Origin: Psilocybe azurescens
Taxonomy: Eukaryota > Basidiomycota > Agaricomycetes > Agaricales > Agrocybaceae
Direction of reading: 5' to 3'
Assembly (NCBI GenBank): GCA_023853785.1
Contig: JAJIRX010000301.1
Span: forward strand, 51,463-115,462
DNA: 64,000 nucleotides
This document shows, piece by piece, positions 48,899-61,409 of the stretch. Within the stretch, counting starts at the first letter, position 1, and the number at the start of each line of letters is the position of its first letter. Made by a program: the position numbers and the translations under genes. A model generated the notes under the pieces. That model was not told where the DNA came from and searched no databases. It worked only from the letters and a program-made list of their open reading frames with translations.

Positions 48899-51800
48899 GT
48901 AGGTTTTCTTTTCTTTCTTTCTTTTTCCTTTGCTTTGCAAAAACTCCTTTTCATAGTGTACTCACAAGTCCGTTATTGTGTCGCAGTGTCTCGGTTTCTT
49001 CCTTCCTTCTTGAGTTTGAGTCTGCAGTGATCTACTCGATATTTCCGTTTTTCTTTCTTGTTCGATGGTTTTTTTGTTTCTTGAATCATCGTCGTCTTTT
49101 TCCGTTCGTCGGCGTCTTCTCCTTTTTCATCATCATCATTTTCCGAGTTCAAGTCCGAGTCCGTCCGTCCTTGATTCCCAGGGCAGCATGTCTTCTTCCT
49201 TCCTTCTTGTACCATATTCTATATACTTACGCTTACTTGCTTATCCGACCTTTTTTGTTTCCAATGACCGATGTTCAATGTTCGCGTTGTGTTCGTCTTT
49301 GGACATTTTGTGTCTTTGCTTTCGGCGTATGGTGTTCATCAATCACGATTTCAATTATGATCGCTCTTGACATGTTCAAATGCAATTCGAGACGATGGGA
49401 TGTGTATAAGTTTGGGTATGATTATGATGTGATGCCTACGCACTTCAGGTTCATGCTCGTGTTTAGATCAGGTTTGGATTTGTATTTTTGGCGAGGAGGG
49501 ATGTACAAGCTTCAAGTATCGCGATGCGTCATGTTATGTCGTAAAAATATGGTAACAACTTTCACAAAGGTGAAGCAATTGAGGTGAAGACACTTGCTCA
49601 CCATTTACTGGCCGGAAATGGTAATAGGTCATCTCTGGCTGTGCATGGAATCTGACCGTTTCCCGCTTGTCCACATGCGCCACTCGTCGCACTCATTTCG
49701 CTCTTTCACAATTCACTTCCCCTTTCGAGATTATGTCCGGGCAATGCATGAATCATTTGCTTTCGCTCCTGCTCATCTCATGTAAATATCACATTCCTAT
49801 TGTTTTTTCCACATGTTCATTCTCTTCCTTGATCCCATATTAATTTCTCTGCTCTTCTCGTCTCAATTTCTCCGTATATTCATGACTCATTCTACATACA
49901 TACTTGGATGGTATAAATACTGCCCCACTGTAGCGTAGAAAATAAGTTCAATCCATCCCTCGTTTTGACTCGTGTTCGCTCTCTATCTCGTCTTCTAATC
50001 TTGCTAATGACAAGATTAATTCTTATTACATTACTTACATACATAGCAGTCTACGGGACCCTCCTGAGTAAATGGAGTTTATTTTTTGTTCACCTTTCGA
50101 ACTCACAACGTCTCACGGCGTTTCGATGTATTTGTAATACCATTAACAAAAGTTGAGGGCCTACAACCGACGGCCGAGAGAAAGAAAGCAAATATAGAGA
50201 ACAGTAAGATGATGACCATAAGACATAGACAAGCGATGACTTAGGCGCAAGTCAAAACATGTTCCGGAAAATGGAACGTGGTAGATAACATACCAAAGTC
50301 GTATAGGCCTCAACTGTTTCCCTAGATCCTGCTTTGACCTCTCCTACAAGAGCATCGAGACTGGATGCCAATTTCGTTGCCTTTGCCGGATACATATTCA
50401 TATCTTCGAATGACAGGGTAGTTCAGTAACGACTGGGTGCGGATGAGAAAATAAATATGAGAAAACTACATGTAGGATAGGAGACGAAGATGACCTTGAG
50501 TTATTGGGCTCACCAGGCGCAGATAATCTTGGGCGAAGATGGGATATAAAAGAAAGAAATAAGGGTAAAAAAAAGACTGAAAGGAAACCTACATGATATA
50601 CGATGAACTCGACAGAGATCTTCAGCACTGGGTGGAATAGTTGGTCGAGGGAACTATGGAGTCACAAGTGCCGGGAAATGTATGATCGGTTGGGTGTTCG
50701 AATGGTCTGGGAGATCGGACAGCGAGAAGGCAGGTAATTAGTACGTAAGGAAAATGATAAAAAGAGCAAAGATATCAAAAAGGAGGCCCGGAAAGGATAG
50801 AAAATAGCAAAATCGGCGACGCGAAGGAAACCTGTAGAAGACGAACTTTGCTTCCAATGCATACACTGCACTGCTCAGCCACCCACCAAACCATGGACCA
50901 GACAGGGACAAGGAACGTACATCGTGAAAAGTAGCTGCACACGGCTCTTAGAGCTTAGAGCCTCATAGGACAGCGGCCATGACCCACTCGACATTCTCGT
51001 CGTCGTAGCGTACCCCATTTCTCTCCAGGGTCTCTATCCACTCTTCTTTCGCCGCACGGACGTCTCCGTTTCCATTTCTCTTCTCACCACCCTCCTCTCC
51101 GTATCCAGAAAAGAAACCCAGACTCGCAAGGAGCTCATCCATTGGCTTCCTTGAACGCCTCGACGACGGCCTTGCCTGTGTAACGGTACTTCAGCTCGGC
51201 TGGGGAGAGCGCGGGAGTGGTCGAGGTAGTCAGGTGGAGGAGCGTGCTCGAGCCAAATGGGACAGATATAGGAGAGGTTTATGGACGGTGCCGACGCGCG
51301 GAAGGGCAACTGAGTCCATAGGAGGGCAGAGATGAGTGGGGCCAAGGACACTTCTGGGCCCAGCTCGATGACTAAGCTAGCACGAGAAGAGGGACAGCGC
51401 AGATTCAGTGGGATAGACTGGGCGGAGGAGCATGGCAGCGACCAGGGGGCGCCGTTGGGGCCGAAAGAGAAGTAGTGGTTCTCAGAGCCCAGTGAGGTGG
51501 GGGTGTATACGATCTCTGCAGATCAACATATCATCGTCGCTGCCAGGGATTCTTGCAGGCCAGGCGTGGGTGCTGAGGACTGAGGGGGCAGGAAGAGGGA
51601 GGTGAGTGTCCCCGCAACACTGATAGGGTGCAAGTGCGACCACATTGCGCAGATCTTGGCTGGTGCGGGTGTATGTGTCATGGAATGAGCACGACATGGG
51701 GGCGACAGTCATAACACACACGAGGCTCCGTTGGGTTAGGGTTTTAAATGTTCCCACCTCTTTCGGACCGTGTGCGGTCGGTGAAATCTGACCAATTTTC

Positions 51801-52354
51801 TTGTCTCGGAATCTTCCGCTGCCAGGCCGAGGTTGGTGACAGCCGCTAAGTTATCTTAGGATATAGGAACAAGAAGATACGTTGGGAGGAAAAGAGACGA
51901 AAGGAAACAGAGGTCATATCATCGATCGACGACCAGAGCAACTTCATAATCGTAGGCAACTCCTGAAGGCAATGAGCAGAACAGAGTGTCGGCAAGTTCA
52001 ATAAAGAGAGATTGAGCGAACCTCACAGCCGTGATGGGAGGTGGGGGGGAAGAGTGGGGAAATGAATCGTGAGCGATTCGTGGCAATGTTTTTTCTATCG
52101 ATGCAATCACAGATCTTTCACACGCGCGAGCCACACTACGTCCCGATCTCATCGTTCCCACACATATGCACAGGATGCCATCCAACGCGAGAAACTCGGG
52201 ACCTCGATCAATGTTCGGGTTCCTCCTCCGCTTCAGATAATAACCAGTTGTCGCTGTAAAGAGTACTAGGCCCTTCCGTGTGAAAGTTTAGGTCCATGCA
52301 GCATGTCATACATCCCGCCTCGAGGCTCGAGACATCGATTCCTTGGTCTTAACG
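48899..52354. other. Gene-poor region between PCNA pseudogene and patatin NLR
   Basis: From 48900 to 49300 the plus strand is T/C-rich, giving a 203-codon open frame with no credible composition. On the minus strand at about 51340-51510 a frame reads EIVYTPTSLGSENHYFSFGPNGAPWSLP, and one near 51150 ends ELKYRYTGKAVVEAFKEANG. These two read like real exons of an unidentified gene but I could not connect them. Confidence 0.35.
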
Positions 52355-55300
52355 ATGACTTCCTCAGCAGAAGAACCACCTTTGAGGCTGCTTGCGCTAG
52401 GTATATGCGTCCGTTTGTACTCTCTCACCGATAGAGTCGCTAACTAGTAAACTCTGAACAGATGGCGGTGGGATTCGCGGACTTTCGGAACTGCTCATGA
52501 TCAAAGAAGTTATGCACAGGCTGATGGTTGAGGAGAACGCAAAACGGAAGAAGGATGGTCAAGAACCTCTTAGCGGACTCCCGAAGCCGTGCGATTACTT
52601 CGATCTGATTGGTGGTACTAGTACTGGAGGGTGCGTTGCGTTATACATCTACAATCGTCTCATATTACTCCAACGTTACATGAAAATTTGTATATTACAG
52701 GATAATTGCTTTAATGCTTGGGCGTCTTCGGATGGACGTAGACACGGCAATAGATCACTATGACGATCTGGCGAAACAAGTCTTCTCTGATATGAAACGA
52801 TGGGGAGATGGAAAATTCAAAGCGAAAAAACTCGAAGCAGCGATGAAATCTGTCGTGAAGACCGTAACTGGTGATTCCGAATCACCCTTATTAGAAGGTG
52901 ATCAAGCTGGAGACTGCCGAACGTGAGTATATTACATACTCTTCCATGCATTTAGATTTTGAATTCGAAAACTTATTAGCTTCGTCTGCGCAAAGAACGC
53001 TCACAACATGGACATTCCAGTGCTTTTCAGGACATACCAGTCTCGTGAAACACATTCAAATTGCAAAATTTGGGAGGCCGCTCGAGCGACATCTGCAGCA
53101 CCCACCTTCTTTAAGCGCATTGAAATTGGGCGGAACCAGCCTTTCATCGACGGTGGACTAGGCCGAAATAATCCGAGTCAGGTGGTACTGGAAGAGGCCA
53201 AGGTCCTATTTGGCGCTCGTCAAATCGGGTGCTTGGTGAGCATTGGTACTGGACAGGCCGAGGTAATCGGGATCAAGAAACCTGGATTATTCCAGCAGAT
53301 CATACCAACAGATGTCATCGATGCGCTAAAGGCAATTACCACTGACTGTGAAAATACACACCAAGAAATGTTAGCGCCGTTTAGCCAACTTGTCAAACAC
53401 TTATTTTCGACTAAATGTCGAGCAAGGGATGCAGGGAATAGAGATTTCCGAATGGGAGAAACTGAGCAATGTGGAGGCTCATACGATGCAATATATGAAG
53501 AAGGAAGAGGTCGCTGAAAAGCTTGCCTTGTTGGTTAGGGCGATCAGAGTCCCGAGAGCGCAGCTTTTACTCGAGCAACTCAGTATGGAAGAATCGCTCT
53601 TGTAGATCTACATAGTAATCTAATCTCATCACTCTAGTGTCTCCTAGGCCTCCAAATGAATCAGTTCAACACGTCAGAGAACGCATAAGCGTTGTCCGCT
53701 TCCTGTGGAATCATTTATAGGACAAAAGGAAATCCTTGATAAGATGCGCAAATACTTTGAGCTGGGCAGTGATTCTCGACGTGTCTTTTGTCTTGCATGG
53801 CCTTGGGGGTTCCGGAAAGACCCAACTTGCTTTCAAATTTGTGCAAGAATCATCCACCCGGTATGGTTCTACTATCTGTAAAATCACAACTAGCAATAAT
53901 TTACATTTTACATTTTTAGCTTCTGCGACGTGTTCTATGTTGACGCGACCAATAAACAAACTCTTCAAACAGATCTCGAGGCCATCACTCCAGAAAATAC
54001 AGAGCGATCAGTAGATGCGAGTCTCTGTTGGCTTGCAAGCCAGAACAAAGGAGACTGGCTTCTCTTCTTTGACAATGCAGATGATGTCAACTTGAAGCTG
54101 AGTAAATTCTTTCCTCAGTGTCGATCTGGCAACATCCTAGTTACAACACGTAACCGAGAGCTTCGCCTTCTCTCTGCAAAAGACGCAGATGTAAAAGTTG
54201 GTGCAATGGAGCATGAAGATGCCAAAAACCTTCTACTGCATCAGGCTCGAGCAGAAGAGAGTGATGAAAATAAAGTGCTGGCAGCAGCAATTGTACAGGT
54301 TCTTACTCTCATTTTTGGTTTCTTTAGAAAATACATTCAATCTAAAGCACAAGACAGGAACTCCATTACTTTGCTTTGGCTATTTCCCAAGCAGGTGCTT
54401 ACATTCATTGCCACTCGTCATTAAGCCAATATCGAGAACTCTATCAATGTCACCATGACAAATTGTTACAGAGTGAGGAGTTCCAAGGAGAGGATCCATA
54501 TGAACGAGCAGTGTATGCAACGTGGAGACTGAGCTATGACAAACTTGACACATCAGCAAGTTCTTTGCTCCAAATTTTCTCGATGCTACATCATGAAGGA
54601 ATTTCGGAGCAAATGTTTGAAAAGGCAGCATTGTCTGAAATGCAACTGGAGGACTCCGAACTACAAAACAAAGTGATGGAGTTGTTGAACCAGTTTGGAA
54701 AAATAGGTCCAGACTGGTCATGGGGCTTTGGGCAGGTCATCAAACGCCTGGGTTCATATTCATTCATTGAATATGACGATCAAAATCACACATACAGCAT
54801 TCATCCACTGGTACAACAGTGGAGTTGTAGCACTATAGAAGGAAACAGACAACTGATGCAGAAATGTGTACTCAGCATCATTGCCCTATCAATTTCTTGG
54901 TTATTTGATGACAAGGACTACAAGTACCGACGCACACTTTTGCAGCATATCTGCAGCTCCAAAGCCTCAGTTGATCCAGAACAGATGATGCCTTCAATTT
55001 TAGGCCGTATGGCACTTGTGTACTTTGAACAGGGGCAGTGGAAGGAAGCAGAGGCACTTGAGGTGGTGGTGATGGAGAAGAGCAAGCAGCTGCTTGGCAA
55101 TGATCATCCTGACACACTCACAAGCATGGCCAATCTTGCAGCCACATACAGGAACCAGGGGAAGTGGAAGGAAGCAGAGGCACTTGAGGTGGTGGTGATG
55201 GAGAAGAGCAAGCAGCTGCTTGGCAATGATCATCCTGACACACTCACAAGCATGGCCAATCTTGCAGCCACATACAGGAACCAGGGGAAGTGGAAGAAAG

Positions 55301-57006
55301 CAGAGGCACTTGAGGTGGTGGTGATGGAGAAGAGCAAGCAGCTGCTTGACAATGATCATCCTTCCACACTCACAAGCATGGCCAATCTTGCAGCCACATA
55401 CAGGAACCAGGGGAAGTGGAAGGAAGCAGAGGCACTTGAGGTGGTGGTGATGGAGAAGAGGAAGCAGCTGCTTGGCAATGATCATCCTTCCACACTCACA
55501 AGCATGGCCAATCTTGCAGGCACGTACTGGAACCAGGGGGCGGTGGAAGGAAGCAGAGGCACTTGAGGTGGTGGTGATGGAGAAGAGCAAGCAGCTGCTT
55601 GGCAATGATCATCCTTCCACACTCACAAGCATGGCCAATCTTGCAGACACGTACTGGAACCAGGGGCGGTGGAAGGAAGCAGAGGTACTTGAGGTGGTGG
55701 TGATGGAGAAGAGCAAGCAGCTGCTTGGCAATGATCATCCTGACACACTCACAAGCATGGGCAATCTTGCAGCCACATACAGGAACCAGGGGAAGTGGAA
55801 GGAAGCAGAGGCACTTGAGGTGGTGGTGATGGAGAAGAGCAAGCAGCTGCTTGGCAATGATCATCCTTCCACACTCACAAGCATGGGCAATCTTGCAGGC
55901 ACGTACAGGAACCAGGGGAAGTGGAAGGAAGCAGAGGCACTTGAGGTGGTGGTGATGGAGAAGAGCAAGCAGCTGCTTGGCAATGATCATCCTGACACAC
56001 TCACAAGCATGGGCAATCTTGCAGCCACATACAGGAACCAGGGGAAGTGGAAGGAAGCAGAGGCACTTGAGGTGGTGGTGATGGAGAAGAGCAAGCAGCT
56101 GCTTGGCAATGATCATCCTTCCACACTCACAAGCATGGCCAATCTTGCAGCCACATACCAGAACCAGGGGAAGTGGAAGGAAGCCGAGGTGCTCCAGGTG
56201 GTGGTGATGGAGAAGAGGAAGCAGATGCTTGGTGATGATCATCCTTCCACACTCACAAGCATGGCCAATCTTGCAGGCACGTACATGAACCAGGGGAAGT
56301 GGAAGGAATCAGAGGCACTTGAGGTGGTGGTGATGGAGAAGAGCAAGCAGCTGCTTGGCAATGATCATCCTGACACACTCACAAGCATGGCCAATCTTGC
56401 AGGCACATACAGGAACCAGGGGAAGTGGAAGAAAGCAGAGGCACTTGAGGTGGTGGTGATGAAGAAGAGGAAGCAGCTGCTTGGCAATGATCATCCTTCC
56501 ACACTCACAAGCATGGCCAAACTTGCAGGCACGTACTGGAACCAGGGGCTAGGTGGAAGGAAGCAGAGGCACTTGAGGTGATGGTGATGGAGAAGAGCAA
56601 GCAGCTGCTTGGCAATGATCATCCTGACACACTCACAAGCATGGGCAATCTTGCAGCCACATACAGGAACCAGGGGAAGTGGAAGGAAGCAGAGGCACTT
56701 GAGGTGATGGTGATGGAGAAGAGCAAGCAGCTGCTTGGCAATGATCATCCTTCCACACTCACAAGCATGGCCAATCTTGCAGGTACATACTGGAACCAGG
56801 GAAAGTGGAAGGAAGCAGAGGTGCTCCAAGTGGTGGTGATGGAGAAGAGCAAGCAGCTGCTTGGCAATGATCATCCTGACACACTCACAAGCACGACCAA
56901 TCTTGCAGCCACATACAGGAACCAGGGGCAGTGGAAGGCAGCAGAGGCACTTGAGGTGGTGGTGATGGATAAAAGCAAGCAGCAACACTCTCCTGAGCAT
57001 GACTAA
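52355..57006 (+). CDS. Patatin / NB-ARC / TPR fungal NLR
   Basis: Three-part receptor. Patatin-like phospholipase: M1 at 52355, oxyanion loop DGGGIRG (residues 16-22, formed across the first intron), nucleophile Ser69 in GTSTG, ARATSAAPTFFKRI and the catalytic Asp of DGG at about 53150, then VSIGTG. NB-ARC: SFIGQKEILDKM, P-loop GLGGSGKTQLA at about 53800, WLLFFDNADD (Walker B), GNILVTTRN, FALAISQAGAYI, ATWRLSYDKL. C-terminus: 15 TPR repeats of 42 residues of the kinesin-light-chain type (WKEAEALEVVVMEKSKQLLGNDHP). Frame breaks lie near 53385 and 53785, and two in the array (55536-55540 and 56549-56551). Family members act as intracellular sensors; some patatin NLRs drive incompatibility or cell death. 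Architecture is confident; integrity is not. Confidence 0.85.
55030..56990 (+). repeat. TPR-coding tandem array, 15 x 126 bp
   Basis: Fifteen full copies of a 126-bp unit plus partial ends, almost identical at DNA level. Copies differ at a few codons: DHPDTLT or DHPSTLT, SMANLA or SMGNLA, AATYR, AGTYR, AGTYW, AGTYM, AATYQ or ADTYW. D-type and S-type units alternate over parts of the array, pointing to duplication of unit pairs. The minus strand stays open through the array purely because of the repeat period. Confidence 0.9.
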
Positions 57007-58760
57007 TGTAATGGATTCCATCAATCTCCATCACAAAACTTCAGCAAACTTGTTGTTCACTCCTTTTCTGTATATTTTCATTCCATCTACTGTGATATTT
57101 ATACAGTGCTCATCTCTCTCATTTTAAATCAGTCTGCTGATAAATTTTCCCTTTCACTGTTTGCTTGTCTTCTGTTGAGCATCTATGTATATCATAGCCA
57201 TGAACACTGTAGCAACACACAGTGAACTCAATCAGAACCTCCTGTAACAAGTTATACTCCACTTACTCGGTCTCTAGAGCTGCGATGCTCCCCACTATTT
57301 CTCAATTTTATTCAAATGGAAGGCAAATGTGGTAATAATCAGATGGCACTAATCTAGCTTGCACTTTTCCAATTCAGACACCCAATCACATTGGCAGTGG
57401 AGACAATATTCAATATCCACCACAATGAGTTCTTCAATAAATCTGTGTTGACTATGTACTGTGTTTGAATAGCAAAAGACAAACCATGGTATTGTATGCC
57501 TAGGCATCCTGTTGGCCCATTCAGCTGTTCAGGGTACAATATTGTGAGTGCCAGCCAAAGTTCATGTGCATCATGAGTGTTCCCTTTGAGAAAGCAAAAG
57601 GAATTGTTCCTGGAACAACATGTGAGGGCTCTCTCAAAAACACAAACTGGACTTGTAAACGCCTTGTGTTTTCAAACAGCTCACATGACATCAAGAGCCT
57701 GAGTTCAAGCATGAACACTGTTATCATTAGGCTACTGAATGGGTATGGCCTACCTGTTGAAAGGGGTGTAAACTATTCTGAGCTTACAATTCATAGTGAG
57801 ACACAGAGGCCCTTATTTTGCGATCATTATCTGTAATAAGCTAGTATATTATATTAGTGAAGGGTAGGAGATATGCCAGATAATTAGGCTTTGCAGCTCC
57901 ACTTCCTAGTGGACCAACAAGTGTAGTAGACCTTACAAACTAATTAAAGGGTAGTATGGCCTATTAATCAGCGCTATGAATCAAAGACTACTTTTAGTTT
58001 CCTACACAGCTATCAAAGCAGCCCTAACTGAGTGCCCAAGGTGATTGTCTGCACCATTGATCATGCTATTAGCCCCATGCAAGGAAGAACTTCTAAGAAG
58101 TGACCTTGGCTGTTACAAGAGGTAACACCCATCAGTCTCTTACCAAATGATCATCAAGTGATGGAAACCTTATTAATTAGCAAAAGCAATCACTGTGTCC
58201 AGGCCTCACAAAGGCTGTTCACTAAATTAGGCGATCAACTGCTAGGGGATCAGACATCACTGTGCCACACAGGTGATCACCCCATGGACCAAATGTATTG
58301 GCAATTGAAATCTTGTGTACAACTCAGCATATGGCGGTCTACTAGATCTGGCCATAATACTTGTGATTTGCAATGCAGCCTAGGAACTAAGGATCTGCTA
58401 TGTGTGAATATGGGCAATTGCTTATAGTGTTTGATAGTTTGAAGTTTTGGGTTTTGTAAAAAGATCTGTTAAGTGCCCCATGTATGCTCTCCCCAGAAGC
58501 GATCCCCTTGATATTGGTGATCACCCTCACATTGAGAGATTGCCCTTGCTATTTCAGTGCCTTGTGTGTACTCACCTGTCTAAAAGAGTTCTCTAGCTAC
58601 TAGTGATTACCCAAGAGTGATTATCTAAGTCTGTACTCTGCTAAACTAGTTTATTGTAATAAGCCTTAAAGCTTACTGTCCCAGATTGAACTGATCAATA
58701 TAAATATTTGATTGGGTGTTGTGTATTGGGCAATTACAAAGGCACCCTGCACTAAACATC
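57007..58760. other. AT-rich region after the patatin NLR
   Basis: No gene supported. The frame 57564-57836 (SVPFEKAKGIVPGTTCEGSLKNTNWTC) may be a transposon-derived relic. TGATCA/TGATCAC words recur around 58020-58320 without forming a clear array. Confidence 0.35.
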
Positions 58761-58764
58761 TCAC

Positions 58765-59025
58765 TGTACAGGTCGTGGGTAGGGGTACTTGCGGGTTAGG
58801 GTACGCATTTGCATACCCGCGACCTTCAAGACGAGCCCAAAAACCTGATTTTTGGACCAGAACTGAGAGAGATATGGTCAAATTCGTCGAAAATAGCGAA
58901 TTTGACAACATCTCCTTTGTTTCTGGGCCTATTTTCATGTTCTTGAGCTCGTTTTGACGAGTAAACCCGTGCGGGTCACGGGTACGGGTATGGGTAGGTG
59001 CCCAGATACCTGAGGGTTACCTGTG
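58765..59025. repeat. Element bounded by GGGTA-rich ends
   Basis: The left side (about 58768-58822) and right side (about 58963-59030) are rich in GGGTAC/GGGTA words, including CGGGTACGGGTATGGGTAGG, and enclose about 140 bases of ordinary sequence. The layout resembles a short dispersed element of basidiomycetes; I cannot assign it. Confidence 0.4.
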
Positions 59026-59804
59026 CAGTTGCCTAGTTATCATGAGCATGGGCTCCACTGATCAAATGAAAATTCTACATTCAATTGTATCTGTTTCATT
59101 CAGAATAGCTTGGAACTTGTAGCCACCTGTTGAAACATTGTAACCTGCATTCTCAATAGTATTGAAGGAGGATTGTTGAGTGGCATTATATTTCTGTAAC
59201 AAAAACTTCCAATTTTTAAAGCCCTGCTGGTCAGAGGTTGCTCCTTTCATGCTGTAACATCAAGTTTCAATCACAGTGTAATACTCTATGAACTACTCTG
59301 TTCACTATAATAATTCAAATTGTGCAGAAGAGCTTGTCCTGATTGTTCATGTTCACCTTTCCGGTAGAAACTATGAATCAGTTATGTCAATGTGGTAGTT
59401 TACCGGCAGAGGTCTTCTTCAGCTTGGGGTTTAGATGTGCATTGCAGTGATAATGATCTAATAGAATTGATACATTCAAGATCAGTACACAACTTTAAAG
59501 TGGTGAGCAAAACTTGGGGTGAGGGGGTGAGGGGGTGCAAAAATGTGATCGGCTGTATAAAACTTGTGAGTTTGGGGTGATACTAGCTAAATAGCTTTGG
59601 AGGGGTATCCAAAGTAGCCATTTTGTCTTTATAGACTCATCAGTAGCTATTGTACATAAGGAATATTACTATATGCTCCTAAAATAAGCACATGTTTACT
59701 AAGCTAAATGCCTGTTCTTAGCAAATTGACTATCAATTTCTAATCCTTTTATTGTTACCTTTGTAATCTTTTCCATCCTAAAACGCAGTACTTTACCATG
59801 CCCC

Positions 59805-59985
59805 ACTCATTCCAAATGGAATCCATGGAATCCAGACCAATTCCAATTAGATTCCAATTAATGGTTTCAAGTGGAATGGGTCTGGAATCATGGAATGAAC
59901 CCATTCCAATTGGAATCCAAGTTCATTCCAGATTAGTTCATTAAAGAGAGGACTTAGTGAAATTCACCAAGTCCAACTTTAATTC
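59805..59985. repeat. Degenerate ATTCC/GGAAT island 1
   Basis: Dense, irregularly spaced ATTCC and GGAAT words, often as the palindrome ATTCCAATTGGAAT, over about 180 bases. Not coding. Confidence 0.6.
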
Positions 59986-60199
59986 CACATGGAATGTATT
60001 ACTTATGGTAGATTCACAAAATAGTATAACATAATATATAGAAAACTATGTATTACATTATTATCTACAATGTTATGTACAAAAATAAATAAATAAGCAA
60101 ATAAATAAAAAATGGGGCAAGGGGATGTCTTAGCCTCACTGTACATGTGGTGGCCATCATATGCGTCTGCTATGGCCGTTGGTGTCTGTCATGTCCATC

Positions 60200-61160
60200 G
60201 TATGCGTCATTGTGGACTGTGTCGTCTTGCAGTATGCGTCATCTGTCAGGTCGTCCATACCCGTCGTACCCTTCATCGTTGTCTATGCAGCTGCTGTCCG
60301 CGTTGTTTTCACTCTTGTCGTTGCTGTGGCAGCTGCTGTCCTTGTACCTGTTGCCGTCAGTATCCGTTACCATCAATACCCGTTGCCATCAGTACCCGTT
60401 GCAGTCAGTACCTGTTGTTGTTGTTCACATCCCTCGTCACTGTGGCAGGCGCTGTGCTTGTCCTTGCTGCAGCCGCTGTCCTTGCTGTCCTTGTACCTGT
60501 TGGTACCCATCACCGTTGCCGTCATCACTGTTGCAGCCACTGTCTCCATTCCCATTGTCCGTGTCGTCCTCATACCCATTGCCATTGTCTGTGTTGTTGT
60601 TGTTGTTGTTGTAGCCACCGTTGTTGTACCTGTCCGTACCCATCGCTGTTGCAGCTGCCGTCCGTGTCCTTGTCACTGTTGCAGCCGTTGTCCCCGTCCC
60701 CATCCCCATCCCCGTCCCCATCCCCATCCCCATCCCCATCCCCATCCCCGTCCCCATCCCCATCCCCGTCCCCATCCTCATCCTCTTCGCTGCTGCACCC
60801 ATCCATACCCGTTGCCATCGCCCTCATTGTTCCAGCCGCTGTCCTTGCTGTTGTCATACCTGTCCGCACCCGTCGCCATCGTCCTTGTCGCCATGGCAGT
60901 CACCGTCGCTGTCTTTGTCCTCATTGCTGCTGCTGTCCTTGTCCTTTTCGAGGTTGTCATTACCATCATCCTCATCTACGTCTGGGTCTTCGCCTATGTT
61001 GTTGTCCGGGTTCTTGTTGTCATGTTTGCGGTCATCCTCGTCTGGGTCCTTGTTGTTACTGTTGTCATTGTCGTTGGCATGGGCATCACGATTGTTGGCA
61101 TCCTCCATCATGTCGGGTTGGCTGTTGCCTGGCTCCAACTGACGAGGTGGTGGTGGTGGT
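60200..61160. repeat. Microsatellite-like GTTGTC/CCCCAT region
   Basis: About 960 bases of degenerate GTTGTTGTCC, TGCCGTC and similar words, with an uninterrupted CCCCAT/CCCCGT run at about 60691-60777. Long open frames exist in three plus frames and on the minus strand only because of the period. Confidence 0.7.
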
Positions 61161-61281
61161 AGCCGGAAGAAAAGGTGGTGTCCGATGTGTCATGCACGTT
61201 GTTGTTGATTGGCATGTGCCGAGCAATGCTGAGAAATAGACAGCTTCAGTATATATTTACTAATTTTTTACTTGTGTCAAG

Positions 61282-61400
61282 GCCTGTATAGCTTAGCTGG
61301 TTTATTGTCCACATTTGGCAATCTTGGGTTGCCTGAGTTTGATTCCTGTAAATGGATTTTATTTTTTACACTCATATAAAATATAATAAAATATAATAAA
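61282..61400 (+). mobile_element. tRNA-derived SINE-like head 1
   Basis: TAGCTTAGCTGG at 61289-61300 fits the Pol III A box and GAGTTTGATTCC at 61335-61346 is near the B box, 35 bases apart as in tRNA genes. An A/T-rich TAAAATA tail follows. The cloverleaf stems do not pair well, so it is a tRNA-derived retroposon head, not a tRNA gene. Confidence 0.5.
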
Positions 61401-61409
61401 AATGCTGGG

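Noticed and set aside
48976..49587. 203-codon plus-strand frame after the PCNA pseudogene
   Set aside because: T/C-rich sequence giving a Phe/Ser/Arg-rich product without domain structure; probably untranslated.
55000..57024. Long minus-strand open frames (up to 248 codons) opposite the TPR array
   Set aside because: They exist because the 126-bp unit is a multiple of three and has no stop in that frame; the His/Leu-rich product is a mirror of the repeat.
60112..61239. 375-codon Cys/Ser/Pro-rich open frame
   Set aside because: Lies in microsatellite DNA that is open in three plus frames and on the minus strand; no initiation context or domain supports it.
61282..61354. A functional tRNA gene
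   Set aside because: A and B boxes are present, but acceptor and T stems do not pair; better explained as a SINE head.
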